A DNA stretch of 64,000 nucleotides from Butyrivibrio proteoclasticus P6B7 (GTDB lineage: Bacteria > Bacillota > Clostridia > Lachnospirales > Lachnospiraceae). Positions 42,138 through 52,117 of the stretch are shown piece by piece. A program made the translations under genes and the position numbers. Where the stretch lies: the NCBI RefSeq assembly GCF_000622085.1, contig NZ_JHWL01000025.1, positions 1-64,000 of the forward strand. Direction: 5' to 3'. Each line of letters opens with the position of its first letter. Position 1 is the stretch's first letter. The notes under the pieces are model-generated. The model was not told the DNA's origin, searched no databases, and saw only the letters and a program-made list of their open reading frames with translations.

Positions 42138-43595
42138 CTATTTTAACCAGATAATAATGGTCTTGGTGTCAGCAAATGTAGTATAGGAAACTACGCTGTT
42201 ATCTCCCTGAAGATAATCAAAAACCTTTCTGTTAGTGATAAGCTCCTCAAAGATTGAATCGTACACCTCTTTGGAGGCGCACTTAATGGTTACATTATCA
42301 CTGCCATCTGCATATCTTCTTTTGAAAAGATCTCCAACTAAGGAAAGCTCAGCAGATGTAAAGTACTCATCCTCTCTAACGTAGTAATTATCCGTTGTAT
42401 TGGTACATACCGGAACATCAAGCACATCGGAGAAGGTATGATTCTGGGTTATCTCCGCAGAAGTAACATTAAGATAATCATAGTTGACCTTAGGAAGCTT
42501 AGTTGCATCAGCGCTCTCTCCAGAGGATGTCTGGTAGGAGGAATCTCCCCAGGTAGTATCTACATAGTAATAAACATTGTTGCAAAGAACCAGATTCCAG
42601 GCATGTCTTACGCCTTTGGAGGTCTTGGTATTTACTGTTCCAACGCAAAGAGTACATGGAATTCCAAGCTTATTAAGAAGGTACTGTGTAGCCTTGGCAT
42701 AACCATTACATACACTCTTACCTGTCATAAATACTGAGCAGATATTCTGATTGTCAGCGGCGTTTACATCATATTCTGTGTTCTCAATGATGTATTCGTA
42801 CACGTACTTGATGGCATAGTAGTCATCCTCAGAATTAGGTGCTCCCTCAAGGCATTTATTGACATACTCATTGATAAGGGTCTCTCTTCTTGCTATCTCA
42901 TCCTTATCGTAGATGTAATTGCCGCTAAAAGAGATCTTGGTAATAACGCCGTCTACGGTGTAATTAGTGTACTGATAGCCATCAACATAGAAGATCTCAG
43001 GATGATCAGCGCACACATAATCAAACACAAGCTCAACGGCTTCATCACTGGTGGTTGATACCAGGATATCTTTTCCAAGATTCTGCATAATGGTAAGGAT
43101 CTCAACATAAAGGGTCTTGCCAGATTCTGTAAGTCGCTCGTAGCAATATAGTCCCTTTTGCTTCTCCTTGATGCTGGCAATACCTGTATCAGTAAGACCG
43201 ATGGCAGCCCTTTGCTTTTGCATTTCTTCATCAGAAGCCAGGCTGTCAGAGGACTGATAATAGGACTCAAAATCTGAATCAGCTCTTTTTTCCTTACTTG
43301 TATCCTGGGCAGCAGCATCATCAGAATTCTCAGAAGAAGCTGCGTTTGAGGAATCTATAGAGGATACAACTGATGCACCTTGCTCAGAAGTCGTAGAGTC
43401 TTCTGAAACAATGACAGAAGCTCCTGACGAACTCTCAACTGCACTATCCTCGGCATCCTTCATACCCAGAGCCTCCAGATACTCATCAAAGCTGTTATAT
43501 TTGCAGCCTGATAAAGATGCAGCCAGTGTCAGTGTCAAAACAAGTGTAATTAAAGCTTTATGTATCCTCCAACCTTTCAAACGCTCTCCCTCCAA
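42138..43595 (-). CDS. Transglutaminase-like domain lipoprotein
   Basis: 485 aa. An N-terminal signal peptide ends in a lipobox, LAASLSGC, so it is predicted to be lipid-anchored on the outer membrane face. A Ser/Glu/Asp-rich linker (about 45-110) leads to a transglutaminase-like cysteine-protease fold with GKSVCNGYAKATQYLLNKLG (Cys), VRHAWNLVL (His) and YYVDTTWGD (Asp). Such domains cleave or crosslink peptide bonds at the cell surface. Substrate unknown. It is followed downstream by the Asp23 gene. Confidence 0.85.
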   Translation of the reverse strand: MEGERLKGWRIHKALITLVLTLTLAASLSGCKYNSFDEYLEALGMKDAEDSAVESSSGASVIVSEDSTTSEQGASVVSSIDSSNAASSENSDDAAAQDTSKEKRADSDFESYYQSSDSLASDEEMQKQRAAIGLTDTGIASIKEKQKGLYCYERLTESGKTLYVEILTIMQNLGKDILVSTTSDEAVELVFDYVCADHPEIFYVDGYQYTNYTVDGVITKISFSGNYIYDKDEIARRETLINEYVNKCLEGAPNSEDDYYAIKYVYEYIIENTEYDVNAADNQNICSVFMTGKSVCNGYAKATQYLLNKLGIPCTLCVGTVNTKTSKGVRHAWNLVLCNNVYYYVDTTWGDSSYQTSSGESADATKLPKVNYDYLNVTSAEITQNHTFSDVLDVPVCTNTTDNYYVREDEYFTSAELSLVGDLFKRRYADGSDNVTIKCASKEVYDSIFEELITNRKVFDYLQGDNSVVSYTTFADTKTIIIWLK

Positions 43596-43610
43596 GATAT
43601 CCCCAAGATC

Positions 43611-45215
43611 TTAGTTCTTCTTAAACTCAGAAAGAACAAGACCCTTATTTCTCTCCATAGTCATACCAACACTCCACTCGTTAATGAACAAGAGAAGTGG
43701 TCTGTCGTGCATATCCTTGATCTTCTTCATATCAGATGTACCAACAAGGCTTGCCATATCAACATCCTCATTATCAACCCATCTGATGTATTCGTAAGGA
43801 AGATTCTCCAGGATTATGTCTACATTGTACTCGCTTTGAAGTCTAAACTTCAAGACATCAAACTGAAGGACACCTACTACACCAACAATAATCTCTTCAA
43901 GACCTGTGTTGTACTCCTGGAAGATCTGAATAGCACCTTCCTGAGCAATCTGAGTGATACCCTTAACGAACTGCTTACGCTTCATAGTATCAACCTGACG
44001 AACTCTTGCGAAGTGCTCAGGAGCGAAGGTAGGAATTCCCTCGTAGGTAATTGTCTCCTTAGGCATACATACTGTATCACCGATTGAAAAGATACCTGGA
44101 TCAAATACGCCCATGATATCTCCAGCATAGGCCTCTGAAAGGATCTTACGCTCATCAGCCATAAGCTGCTGAGGCTGTGAAAGTCTCATAACCTTACCTG
44201 ACTGAACATGCTTAACTTCCTTATCAGCATCATATCTACCAGAACAGATACGCATAAATGCTACTCTGTCTCTGTGAGCCTTATTCATGTTAGCCTGAAT
44301 CTTGAATACGAAGGCTGAGAAATCTCTTTCTAATGGATCTACAACCTCTCCGTCAGATGATGTTCTACCTGTAGGAGGAGTTGCCATCTTAAGGAAGTGG
44401 TGAAGGAAAAGCTCAACACCAAAGTTCTGAAGAGCTGATCCAAAGAATACAGGAGTAATCTCTCCCTTTCTAACCTTCTCAAGATCGTACTCAGCACCAG
44501 CACCGTCTAAAAGCTCAATCTCAGACTGAAGTGTCTCGAAGGCATCCTGTCCAACATTAGCCTCGATACCAGCCTTATCATCAAGGCTTATAAAGGTCTC
44601 CTTACCTTCCTTAGTACCCTTCTGGGTCTCAGAGAAAGTAACGATATGGCCTTCTCTTCTGTCATAGATGCCCTTAAAGTTCTTACCTGAACCGATTGGC
44701 CAGTTCATAGGACATGTGGCGATACCAAGGTTATTCTCGATATCATCAAGAAGATCAAAGGTATCCTTAGCATCTCTATCAAGCTTGTTGATAAAGGTAA
44801 AGATCGGAATATGACTCATGGCGCAGACTTTGAAAAGCTTTCTAGTCTGTGCCTCAACACCCTTACTTGCATCAATAACCATGACAGCTGAGTCAGCAGC
44901 CATAAGTGTACGATATGTATCCTCTGAGAAATCCTGGTGTCCAGGTGTATCAAGGATGTTGATGCAGCAGCCTTCAAAGTTGAACTGAAGAACTGAAGAT
45001 GTTACAGAGATACCACGCTGCTTCTCAATTTCCATCCAGTCAGATACAGCATGTCTTGCTGTAGCCTTACCCTTAACACTACCAGCCATATTGATGGCTC
45101 CTCCGTAAAGAAGGAACTTCTCTGTAAGTGTTGTCTTACCTGCATCAGGGTGGGAAATGATGGCAAAGGTACGTCTCTTATTTATTTCATTGATTGTTTC
45201 TTTTGTATTACTCAT
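43611..45215 (-). CDS. prfC: Peptide chain release factor 3
   Basis: A 534-aa translational GTPase that recycles RF1/RF2. G1 is SHPDAGKTTLTEKFLL, switch I region KQRGISVTSSVLQF, G3 DTPGHQDFSEDTYRTL, G4 FINKLDRDAKD. RF3-specific blocks are PMNWPIGSGKNFKGIYDRR and ALQNFGVELFLHHFLKMATP. The length is typical. It is encoded between pnp and the lipoprotein gene. Confidence 0.95.
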   Translation of the reverse strand: MSNTKETINEINKRRTFAIISHPDAGKTTLTEKFLLYGGAINMAGSVKGKATARHAVSDWMEIEKQRGISVTSSVLQFNFEGCCINILDTPGHQDFSEDTYRTLMAADSAVMVIDASKGVEAQTRKLFKVCAMSHIPIFTFINKLDRDAKDTFDLLDDIENNLGIATCPMNWPIGSGKNFKGIYDRREGHIVTFSETQKGTKEGKETFISLDDKAGIEANVGQDAFETLQSEIELLDGAGAEYDLEKVRKGEITPVFFGSALQNFGVELFLHHFLKMATPPTGRTSSDGEVVDPLERDFSAFVFKIQANMNKAHRDRVAFMRICSGRYDADKEVKHVQSGKVMRLSQPQQLMADERKILSEAYAGDIMGVFDPGIFSIGDTVCMPKETITYEGIPTFAPEHFARVRQVDTMKRKQFVKGITQIAQEGAIQIFQEYNTGLEEIIVGVVGVLQFDVLKFRLQSEYNVDIILENLPYEYIRWVDNEDVDMASLVGTSDMKKIKDMHDRPLLLFINEWSVGMTMERNKGLVLSEFKKN

Positions 45216-45301
45216 AATTATTTCCTTTCTGAATTGTAAGTTAGTTAGCTTCCAATCCAGAACTTAATGTCTAAAACACATCTCTTTTACCTCAACTAAG
45301 T

Positions 45302-45332
45302 ATGAGGCCGGTATGCAAAAACATGCCGGCCC
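45302..45332 (-). terminator. Possible terminator after pnp
   Basis: An inverted repeat of GGCCGG-TATG / CATG-CCGGCC type with a short A-rich loop, about 25 nt past the pnp stop. A T run is lacking on the minus strand, so termination is uncertain; it may instead protect the 3-prime end. Confidence 0.4.
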
Positions 45333-45355
45333 CAGAAATTCATTTTATAACAAGA

Positions 45356-47452
45356 TTAAAGATTGTTGTTAGCAACATCCTTCATTGAGAAGCTGATTCT
45401 GCCCATCTTGTCCTTGCCAAGGCAAACAACAGTAACTGTATCGCCAAGTGTAAGAACATCCTCAACGTGCTCGATTCTCTCCTTAGAGATCTTGCTGATG
45501 TGTACCATTCCCTCCTTACCAGGAGCGAACTCAACGAATGCACCAAACTCCTTGATGCTTACAACCTTACCTGTGAAGATCTGACCCTTCTCAAAATCAG
45601 AAACGATGATGTTGATCATATCTACAGCCTTCTGGATCATATCCTGATCCTCGCCGCATACTGAAACCTTACCATCATCTGTGATATCAATCTTAACGCC
45701 TGTGCGGTCGATGATCTCGTTGATTGTCTTACCTCTCTGACCAACAACATCACCAATCTTATCAGGATCGATCTGGATAGATACGATCTTAGGAGCGTAC
45801 TTAGATACTTCCTTACGAGGCTCAGCAATAGCCTTGCTCATGCACTCATCCATAATGAAGAATCTAGCCTCACGACACTGTGCAATAGCTGTCTCAACGA
45901 TAGGCTTTGTAAGACCGTGGATCTTGATATCCATCTGAATAGCTGTGATACCTTCCTTAGTACCTGTTACCTTGAAGTCCATGTCTCCGAAGAAGTCCTC
46001 AAGACCCTGGATATCTGTAAGTACTACGAAATCGTCATCTGTGTCACCTGTTACAAGACCGCAGCTGATACCAGCAACCATCTTCTTAATAGGAACACCA
46101 GCAGCCATAAGTGACATACATGATGCACATGTAGAAGCCATTGATGTAGAACCGTTAGACTCGAAAGTCTCTGATACAGCACGGATAGCATATGGGAACT
46201 CTTCTACGCTAGGAAGAACTGGAAGAAGTGCTCTCTCAGCAAGGGCTCCGTGACCGATCTCTCTACGTCCTGGTCCTCTTGAAACCTTTGTCTCACCTAC
46301 TGAATAAGCAGGGAAGTTGTACTGATGTACATATCTCTTGTCTGCAGCGAAAGCGTCAAGGCCTTCAACCTTCTGAGCCTCTGAAAGAGGTGCAAGAGTT
46401 ACTACATCACAAATCTGTGTCTGTCCACGTGTGAACATAGCACTTCCGTGAACTCTAGGAATAAGATCAACCTCTGCAGCAAGTGGTCTGATCTGCTTGA
46501 TCTCACGACCGTCTGGTCTCTTGTGATCCTTGAGGATCATCTTACGTACTGTCTTCTTCTCATACTGATAGATTGCTTCACCAAGAATAGCAAGCCACTC
46601 TTCGTTATCTGCAAACTTCTCAGTAAGTCTGTCTGTAATATCAGCGATGTTAGCTTCTCTAGTCTGCTTATCATCTGTGAATACAGCCTTCTCCATCTCT
46701 TCTGGAGGAACAACTTCCTTGATAGCTGCAAAGAGCTCTTCAGGAACTGCACAGCTTGTATACTCGTGCTTTGGCTTACCAACCTCAGCTACGATACCCT
46801 TGAAGAACTCAATAATCTGAAGGTTAACATCGTGAGCCTTGTAGATAGCTTCCTTCATCTTCTCCTCAGGAATCTCGTTGGCACCAGCCTCGATCATGAT
46901 AACCTTCTGTCCTACAGATGCTACTGTAAGCTTGAGGTCACCCTTGTTCCACTGCTCCTGAGTAGGGTTAACAATAAGCTCTCCATCGATCATACCCATC
47001 TGAGTCATAGCGCAAGGGCCATCAAATGGAATATCTGAAATTGAAACTGAAACTGAAGCGCCGAGCATAGCTACAAGCTCAGGGCGGCACTGAGGATCTA
47101 CTGCCATTACCATTGTCTCGATAGTAACGTCGTTACGATAGTCCTTAGGGAAAAGAGGACGCATAGGACGGTCGATAACACGGCTTGTAAGAATTGCGTT
47201 CTCAGAAGGCTTACCCTCTCTCTTGTTGTATCCACCAGGGAATTTGCCTACAGCGTAGAACTTCTCGCCATACTCTACTGAAAGTGGGAAGAAATCGATT
47301 CCATCCCTTGGCTTAGCTGAAGCAGTTGCTGTACAAAGTACAGTTGTGTCTCCATACTGCATGAAAGCGCAGCCGTTTGCCTGTTTTCCTACCTTGCCGA
47401 TCTCAACCTTAAGTGTACGACCAGCCAGTTCCATTGAATAAGTTTTAACCAT
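45356..47452 (-). CDS. pnp: Polyribonucleotide nucleotidyltransferase (PNPase)
   Basis: A 698-aa phosphorolytic 3-to-5 exoribonuclease. Two RNase PH domains are seen (FFPLSVEYGEKFYAVGKFPG; HGSAMFTRGQTQICDVVTLA), with FFGDMDFKVTGTKEGITAIQ carrying catalytic Asp residues. A KH domain follows (IGDVVGQRGKTINEIIDRTG), then an S1 domain (GKVVSIKEFGAFVEFAPGKE). It is preceded by a structured leader and by rpsO, the order known from many bacteria. Confidence 0.97.
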   Translation of the reverse strand: MVKTYSMELAGRTLKVEIGKVGKQANGCAFMQYGDTTVLCTATASAKPRDGIDFFPLSVEYGEKFYAVGKFPGGYNKREGKPSENAILTSRVIDRPMRPLFPKDYRNDVTIETMVMAVDPQCRPELVAMLGASVSVSISDIPFDGPCAMTQMGMIDGELIVNPTQEQWNKGDLKLTVASVGQKVIMIEAGANEIPEEKMKEAIYKAHDVNLQIIEFFKGIVAEVGKPKHEYTSCAVPEELFAAIKEVVPPEEMEKAVFTDDKQTREANIADITDRLTEKFADNEEWLAILGEAIYQYEKKTVRKMILKDHKRPDGREIKQIRPLAAEVDLIPRVHGSAMFTRGQTQICDVVTLAPLSEAQKVEGLDAFAADKRYVHQYNFPAYSVGETKVSRGPGRREIGHGALAERALLPVLPSVEEFPYAIRAVSETFESNGSTSMASTCASCMSLMAAGVPIKKMVAGISCGLVTGDTDDDFVVLTDIQGLEDFFGDMDFKVTGTKEGITAIQMDIKIHGLTKPIVETAIAQCREARFFIMDECMSKAIAEPRKEVSKYAPKIVSIQIDPDKIGDVVGQRGKTINEIIDRTGVKIDITDDGKVSVCGEDQDMIQKAVDMINIIVSDFEKGQIFTGKVVSIKEFGAFVEFAPGKEGMVHISKISKERIEHVEDVLTLGDTVTVVCLGKDKMGRISFSMKDVANNNL

Positions 47453-47479
47453 TTTTTCTCCTTCTTCTGCTCATCCGCG

Positions 47480-47601
47480 GCCCCTCATCTACAGTTCATT
47501 TCATGAACTGTATTCGGGGCAATATTCAAATTTGCTTGCGCAAAATTGCCCCTCACTCCCAATTCATGTTCTCACGCAATTTGCAGCGGAGTGCAAATTG
47601 C
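47480..47601 (-). promoter_or_regulatory. Structured 5-prime leader of pnp with alternative stems
   Basis: On the pnp mRNA, GGGGCAAT (47552-47545) can pair perfectly with ATTGCCCC (47523-47516). The same GCCCC (47520-47516) can instead pair with GGGGC (47484-47480), enclosing a perfect CAGTTCAT-GAA-ATGAACTG hairpin. These two stems exclude each other. Upstream is another perfect 9-bp hairpin, GCAATTTGC / GCAAATTGC (47576-47601). Such stems near pnp suit autoregulation by RNA processing, as in E. coli, although the mechanism here is unknown. Confidence 0.6.
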
Positions 47602-47714
47602 TGTAATTTACTGAAACTATTGTACTTCAGGCGCGTGTGCATCAAAACATGTTTTCGTCTTTTGTATATAGAAAAGCGCAAAAATGCGCATATTCTCGTG
47701 ATTTTCTCTTAAAA

Positions 47715-47765
47715 GAAGAAAAGCGGAATAAAGCCGATGTAAATCAGCCATATCCCGCCTTTTTT
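47715..47765 (-). terminator. Rho-independent terminator of rpsO
   Basis: A long imperfect stem pairing AAGCGG...GCC with GGC...CCGCCTT; on the minus strand it is followed by TTTTCTTCTTTT. It lies 10 nt past the rpsO stop, so pnp probably has its own promoter or depends on read-through. Confidence 0.65.
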
Positions 47766-47775
47766 GTTCATCGAA

Positions 47776-48042
47776 TTACTTTCTAAGACCAAGATCAGCG
47801 ATGAGCTTACGATAAGCCTCGATGTCTTTCTTCTTAAGGTAACCAAGAAGGCTACGTCTCTGACCTACCATCTTAAGAAGACCTCTTCTTGAGTGGTGAT
47901 CCTTAGGGTTCTTCTGAAGGTGCTCGTTAAGCTCCTTAATTCTCTCTGTGAGGATAGCTACCTGAACCTCTGGTGAACCTGTATCGCCAGCCTTTCTAGC
48001 GAACTTGTTGATTACTTCTGTTTTCTTCTCTTTTGCGATCAT
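47776..48042 (-). CDS. rpsO: 30S ribosomal protein S15
   Basis: 88 aa, the usual S15 length: [40 protein letters not shown] and [12 protein letters not shown] are diagnostic. The start is set at [10 protein letters not shown], with AAGGAG 8 nt upstream. The frame opens 21 codons earlier, but that extension has no site and is not part of S15. S15 often represses its own mRNA through leader structure; no specific fold was identified here. Confidence 0.96.
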   Translation of the reverse strand: MIAKEKKTEVINKFARKAGDTGSPEVQVAILTERIKELNEHLQKNPKDHHSRRGLLKMVGQRRSLLGYLKKKDIEAYRKLIADLGLRK

Positions 48043-48199
48043 TTCTTTCTCCTTTGTTTCTTGAAAAATATCCGCCATGCACCAAGATTCGGTTGGAGTA
48101 TCCACAATCCGAGTGCTGGTAGTTGCAAAAGTTAACTGAACTTATGTCAGCAACTAAGTAATAATAACATAGAAACAATCGCATGTAAAGAAATAATTG

Positions 48200-50245
48200 T
48201 TATTTAAAGAATTCCATATCCTTGCTAAGCTTCTCAGCAATACTCTTAAGAGCATCTGCACTGCCGGAAAGTGTGGTAACTGTTGCAGAAAGCTCCTGCA
48301 TGGAAGCGCCTGTTTCTTCTGAAGAAGCAGCGTTTTCTTCCGAGATAGCTGACAGCGATGTCATGGCATCTGCCACAACTCCCTTTGCTGTTACACAGGA
48401 TCCGGTATCACCTTCAATACTCTTAACACCAGTAACAGTAGATGCTACGTCATCGATCATTGACTTAACACTTTCTACAGTAGCGCTGATAACCTGACTC
48501 TGCTCTGTATTGGACTGCTGGATCTCTGCAGCCATTGTAACAGCTTCCTGGGACTGGGTAAGAAGAACATCCATGCTCTCTCTGATTCCGTTGGCAAGAG
48601 TCTTGGAATCCTCAGCCAGCTTACCAATCTCTTCTGCTACAACTGCAAAGCCCTTACCTGCTTCACCTGCTCTTGCAGCCTCGATGGAAGCATTAAGTGA
48701 AAGAAGGTTAGTCTGGGTTGCAATATTAGTAATAGCATCAACCTTTCCGTTGATCTCTTCAACAGAATTACTTGTTGCACCGATCCTTTCGGAAATATCG
48801 GATATCTTTTTACTTACATCGCTACTGCTCTCCTGAAGGTCTGCAAGGCTCTGAGCCGATGCTGTGGATGCCTGCTGCATTCTCTCAGCGATAGAAGCAA
48901 GATCTGTTGTACTACTCTGCATGTTTGTAGTAGCTTCGCCGATGTTGCCAACGTTGATGGTAACCTCCTGAATCTCATCAGCCTGCTGTGTTGCACCGGA
49001 TGCGATCTCCTGAACTGCATTGGATACATCATCTGCAGTTTGAGAAATCTGGCTGGCAGCATCTGCAAGCTCTTCGGAGGAATCATTAACAGCAATAGCT
49101 GATTCCTTGATGTTCTTAACAATACCTCCAAGGACATCAAGAACCGAGTTGGTATTGCCAATCATCTCACCAAACTCATCCTTACGGTTAGTAAACTTAT
49201 CTATATGAACGAATTCGCCATTTGAAAGATGTGAAAGTGCTGTATTAACTTCTGTCATAGGTCCTGTGAAGGACTTAGCCATCTTAAATGAAAGAAGCAC
49301 TGCCAATATGGTCATGATAATACCAAGAAGCACTACAGAATTAGCACTCTTCTTAGCTGAGAGCATAGTCTTGTCGTAATTAGTAGAAACAACAACTATC
49401 CAGCCAGTATTTGGTTCTTTGTAATATGAAACAATCTGCTTATCATCGCCTTTTCCATCGGAAAGATATGTCCCCTTCTGATTAGCATTAGCATACTGGA
49501 AGAAAAGTCTGTCACTTCTATTATCTTCCTCGTCATCAGCTGAAATCTCATAATCAGAATGAGCGATAACTATACCACTGTCATCAGTAATAAAGGCCCT
49601 CTGATTGTCATCAAGATTCTCTGTGAGAAGAGTGTGAAGAACAGAAAGATCATAGCTTCGCTGTGCTACTCCAATTGGAGTTGTGTAGTCATAATCATAA
49701 ACAGGAACAGCAGGAACAATGATTCTGGAGCCTGTAGCCTTTGATACAAGCACATCAGAAAGAACTACTTTGCCCTGCATAGCATCCTGGAAAAATTCTC
49801 TCTCACTAATATTGGAAAGCTTACCGCCTCCGGTTCTAACAAGCTGATCGCCAGTAGCTGCAGAAATAACGATGTTATTGCCATCTGCATAGGGCTCATT
49901 AAGAGTATCGAGATAGGCGATCATTGTATCGGAATCTGCCTGAGTAAGGTCAGATCCTTTTTTAACAAAATCAATGGTATAAGGGTTATTGGCAACGCCC
50001 TGAAGAGTTCTGATCTGCTGATCAAGGGTTGTGGTAAACTCATCAGCAACAATAATAGCCTGTTTAAGATTAATCTTTTCAGCATCAGCCAAAGATTTTT
50101 TTATAGAAGAAAAATAGCTGACAATAATAGAAAGAACTAATGGAATTACAACAATCAAAACCATAGTAACAATCAGGTTAAACTTCACGCTATACATCAG
50201 CGGAATGTTACTGGTACGTTTCTGAGTAGCATCTTTCTTGCCCAT
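48200..50245 (-). CDS. Methyl-accepting chemotaxis protein
   Basis: An approximately 681-aa chemoreceptor. The first transmembrane helix is [20 protein letters not shown]; an extracellular double Cache-type sensor follows (GYATRTGG-like Cache features, [32 protein letters not shown]), then a second helix ([17 protein letters not shown]), HAMP and a signalling domain with the hairpin tip [20 protein letters not shown], then [14 protein letters not shown]. The ligand is unknown. The start is MGKKDATQ, with AAGGAGG 5 nt upstream; an earlier ATG is unsupported. Confidence 0.93.
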   Translation of the reverse strand: MGKKDATQKRTSNIPLMYSVKFNLIVTMVLIVVIPLVLSIIVSYFSSIKKSLADAEKINLKQAIIVADEFTTTLDQQIRTLQGVANNPYTIDFVKKGSDLTQADSDTMIAYLDTLNEPYADGNNIVISAATGDQLVRTGGGKLSNISEREFFQDAMQGKVVLSDVLVSKATGSRIIVPAVPVYDYDYTTPIGVAQRSYDLSVLHTLLTENLDDNQRAFITDDSGIVIAHSDYEISADDEEDNRSDRLFFQYANANQKGTYLSDGKGDDKQIVSYYKEPNTGWIVVVSTNYDKTMLSAKKSANSVVLLGIIMTILAVLLSFKMAKSFTGPMTEVNTALSHLSNGEFVHIDKFTNRKDEFGEMIGNTNSVLDVLGGIVKNIKESAIAVNDSSEELADAASQISQTADDVSNAVQEIASGATQQADEIQEVTINVGNIGEATTNMQSSTTDLASIAERMQQASTASAQSLADLQESSSDVSKKISDISERIGATSNSVEEINGKVDAITNIATQTNLLSLNASIEAARAGEAGKGFAVVAEEIGKLAEDSKTLANGIRESMDVLLTQSQEAVTMAAEIQQSNTEQSQVISATVESVKSMIDDVASTVTGVKSIEGDTGSCVTAKGVVADAMTSLSAISEENAASSEETGASMQELSATVTTLSGSADALKSIAEKLSKDMEFFK

Positions 50246-50438
50246 CACATCCTCCTTTAGAAGAATAGGAATAAACGATATTGCGACCATTTTATTATAC
50301 TTAATATCCGAATAGTAATCCCCTCAATCCCCGATATTTAATAAAGAATTCAGAAATAATACATACTTTAATCCTAATCTGGAGGCTCATCCTACCGATA
50401 TAAAAAGTGAAGGTAATAAAAGAAGGAGGAAAAACAAC

Positions 50439-50465
50439 ATGAAAATCCTTCCAAACAAAAGATAA
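50439..50465 (+). CDS. Possible 8-residue leader peptide
   Basis: AGGAGG followed 9 nt later by ATG and an eight-codon frame, MKILPNKR, then TAA. A Rho-independent hairpin begins four nt after the stop. The composition does not point to one regulatory amino acid. The strong site right before a terminator is the layout of a leader-peptide attenuator or of a very small protein. It lies in the 387-nt gap between the divergent chemoreceptor and thrH genes. Confidence 0.35.
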   Translation: MKILPNKR

Positions 50466-50468
50466 AGT

Positions 50469-50508
50469 ACCATCACTGCGGCAGGCTCCCGGTGGTGGTC
50501 CTTTTTTT
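50469..50508 (+). terminator. Rho-independent terminator upstream of thrH
   Basis: ACCATCAC / GTGGTGGT stem (all eight pairs allowed, one G-U) around a GC-rich loop, followed by CC and seven T. About 125 nt before the thrH start, so it ends a short plus-strand leader transcript. Confidence 0.75.
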
Positions 50509-50632
50509 ATGTCAAAAGAACTAATTCTATTACAATATACTTGTTGTCTGCGCCACTTTAATGTGTTAAAATCTATCAGAACGCAAGATAACACATAATA
50601 AATAGAAAATAACAGCTAAGGGAGATCACACT

Positions 50633-51232
50633 ATGAATATCGTTTGCTTAGACCTTGAAGGCGTACTTGTTCCAGAGATCTGGATTGCTTTTTCTAAAGA
50701 GTCAGGAATACCTGAACTTTCTCGTACAACCAGAGACGAACCCGACTATGGCAAGCTTATGAAATGGAGAATTGGAATTCTTAAGGAGCACGGTCTTGGA
50801 CTTAAGGAGATTCAGGATACAATTGCTAAGATTGAGCCCCTTGAAGGAGCTAAGGAATTTCTTGATAAATTAAGAGCCATCACTCAGGTGATCATCATTA
50901 GTGATACCTTTACACAGTTTGCTACTCCTCTTATGGAGAAGCTTGGCTGGCCAACAATCTTCTGTAACTCTCTTGAAGTTGCAGATTCTGGTGAGATCAC
51001 TGGCTTTAAGATGAGAATTGAGAATTCAAAGCTCACTACAGTTAAGGCCCTTCAGTCAATTGGCTATGAGACAATTGCAAGTGGCGACAGCTACAACGAC
51101 CTTGCCATGATACAGGCTTCCAAAGCCGGTTTCCTGTTCCGCTCAACAGATAAGATCAAAGCTGACTATCCAGAGCTTCCAGCCTTTGAAAGCTACGACG
51201 ATCTCTTTGAAGCAATTAAAAAAGCTCTTTAA
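50633..51232 (+). CDS. thrH: ThrH-like bifunctional phosphoserine phosphatase / homoserine phosphotransferase
   Basis: A 199-aa HAD-superfamily enzyme. Motif I is CLDLEGVLVPEIW (the first Asp of DxEG typical of ThrH), motif II IIISDTFTQF, and motif III/IV ASGDSYNDLAMI. ThrH can dephosphorylate phosphoserine and transfer phosphate to homoserine, linking serine and threonine synthesis. GGGAG lies 8 nt before the ATG. The only plus-strand gene between 24.2 and 57.9 kb, with its own promoter region. Confidence 0.9.
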   Translation: MNIVCLDLEGVLVPEIWIAFSKESGIPELSRTTRDEPDYGKLMKWRIGILKEHGLGLKEIQDTIAKIEPLEGAKEFLDKLRAITQVIIISDTFTQFATPLMEKLGWPTIFCNSLEVADSGEITGFKMRIENSKLTTVKALQSIGYETIASGDSYNDLAMIQASKAGFLFRSTDKIKADYPELPAFESYDDLFEAIKKAL

Positions 51233-51252
51233 TCTATATTCTTTAATTACAA

Positions 51253-51286
51253 AAGCCTGTCCAATCAGCTTCGATTGAACAGGCTT
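51253..51286. terminator. Bidirectional terminator between thrH and the Cof phosphatase
   Basis: AAGCCTGT-C-CAATC / GATTG-A-ACAGGCTT with a 6-nt loop, with T/A-rich flanks on both sides. It separates two convergent genes. Confidence 0.8.
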
Positions 51287-51290
51287 AATT

Positions 51291-52109
51291 TTATGATATA
51301 GCATTTAAAAGAAATGGTGCCAAACCGTCATTGTTATTGTCATCTGTAGTGATCACATCTGCAATAGACTTAACCTTATCTGTACCATTTATCATTGCGA
51401 TTCCGCAGCCAGCTGCCTCTATCATAGAAATGTCATTTTCCTCATCTCCTGCTGCATAAGTGTTCTCCACAGGAATCCCAAGAAAATCTGCAAGGCGCTT
51501 AACAGCACTTCCCTTTCCAGCATCCGATGGAAAGATCTCAAGATAATAGGGATTGGAATACAAAAGAGTAAGTCTCCCTCCAGCCATTTCCTCCACTTCT
51601 CTTCTAAAGGCCTCATGCTTATCATGATCATGAAGCTCAATTGCAATCATCTTAGAAGGTGGTTCCTTGATATAGGAAAGCACATCCTCTGTAACGATAA
51701 GAGGAGTCTTGATAACTCTCCTATAGTAATCCATGCACTCGCCATTATAAGGACTTATAATACTGTCCTCACTATAGGTATGGCAGTGTATGCCAGTTCT
51801 TTTGGATATCTCAAAGATCTTAGGAACAAGATCAAGAGGTACTCCTGTCTTATAGATATATTTCTTTTCATCTACACTGTAGATCTCGGTTCCGTTAGAA
51901 CCACATAAAAAACTGCCCTTAAAGTCAAGTCCCAGCCCGGTATAGACAGCCTTGGCGCTGTCTATAGCACGTCCTGTATTGATGCAGAAAAAGTTACCTG
52001 CATCAGTAAACTTCTTAAGGGCATCCATAGTCTTATCTGAAATTTTCTTTTCACTTGTAAGAAGGGTTCCATCAAGATCAAAGAAAAAGATTTTAGAGCC
52101 TGAACCCAT
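51291..52109 (-). CDS. Cof-type HAD hydrolase
   Basis: 272 aa. Motif I FFFDLDGTLLTSEKKIS, motif II CINTGRAI, the C2 cap, and motif IV AAGDEENDISMIEAAGCGIA mark a Cof/YidA-type sugar-phosphate or nucleotide phosphatase. The substrate is not predictable. It lies 8 nt after the 84-aa gene, in a row with maf, ppk and ppx. Confidence 0.9.
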   Translation of the reverse strand: MGSGSKIFFFDLDGTLLTSEKKISDKTMDALKKFTDAGNFFCINTGRAIDSAKAVYTGLGLDFKGSFLCGSNGTEIYSVDEKKYIYKTGVPLDLVPKIFEISKRTGIHCHTYSEDSIISPYNGECMDYYRRVIKTPLIVTEDVLSYIKEPPSKMIAIELHDHDKHEAFRREVEEMAGGRLTLLYSNPYYLEIFPSDAGKGSAVKRLADFLGIPVENTYAAGDEENDISMIEAAGCGIAMINGTDKVKSIADVITTDDNNNDGLAPFLLNAIS

Positions 52110-52117
52110 TATTTACT

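Noticed and set aside
46448-47038. A 196-codon plus-strand frame opposite pnp
   Set aside because: It is the antisense of a strongly conserved gene. There is no site or family resemblance; the frame is open because of codon bias on the other strand.
50468-50508. T-box or other amino-acid riboswitch upstream of thrH
   Set aside because: The T-box sequence (GGGTGGNACCGCG) is absent; the GGTGGTGG is explained by the terminator stem, and there is no specifier loop upstream.
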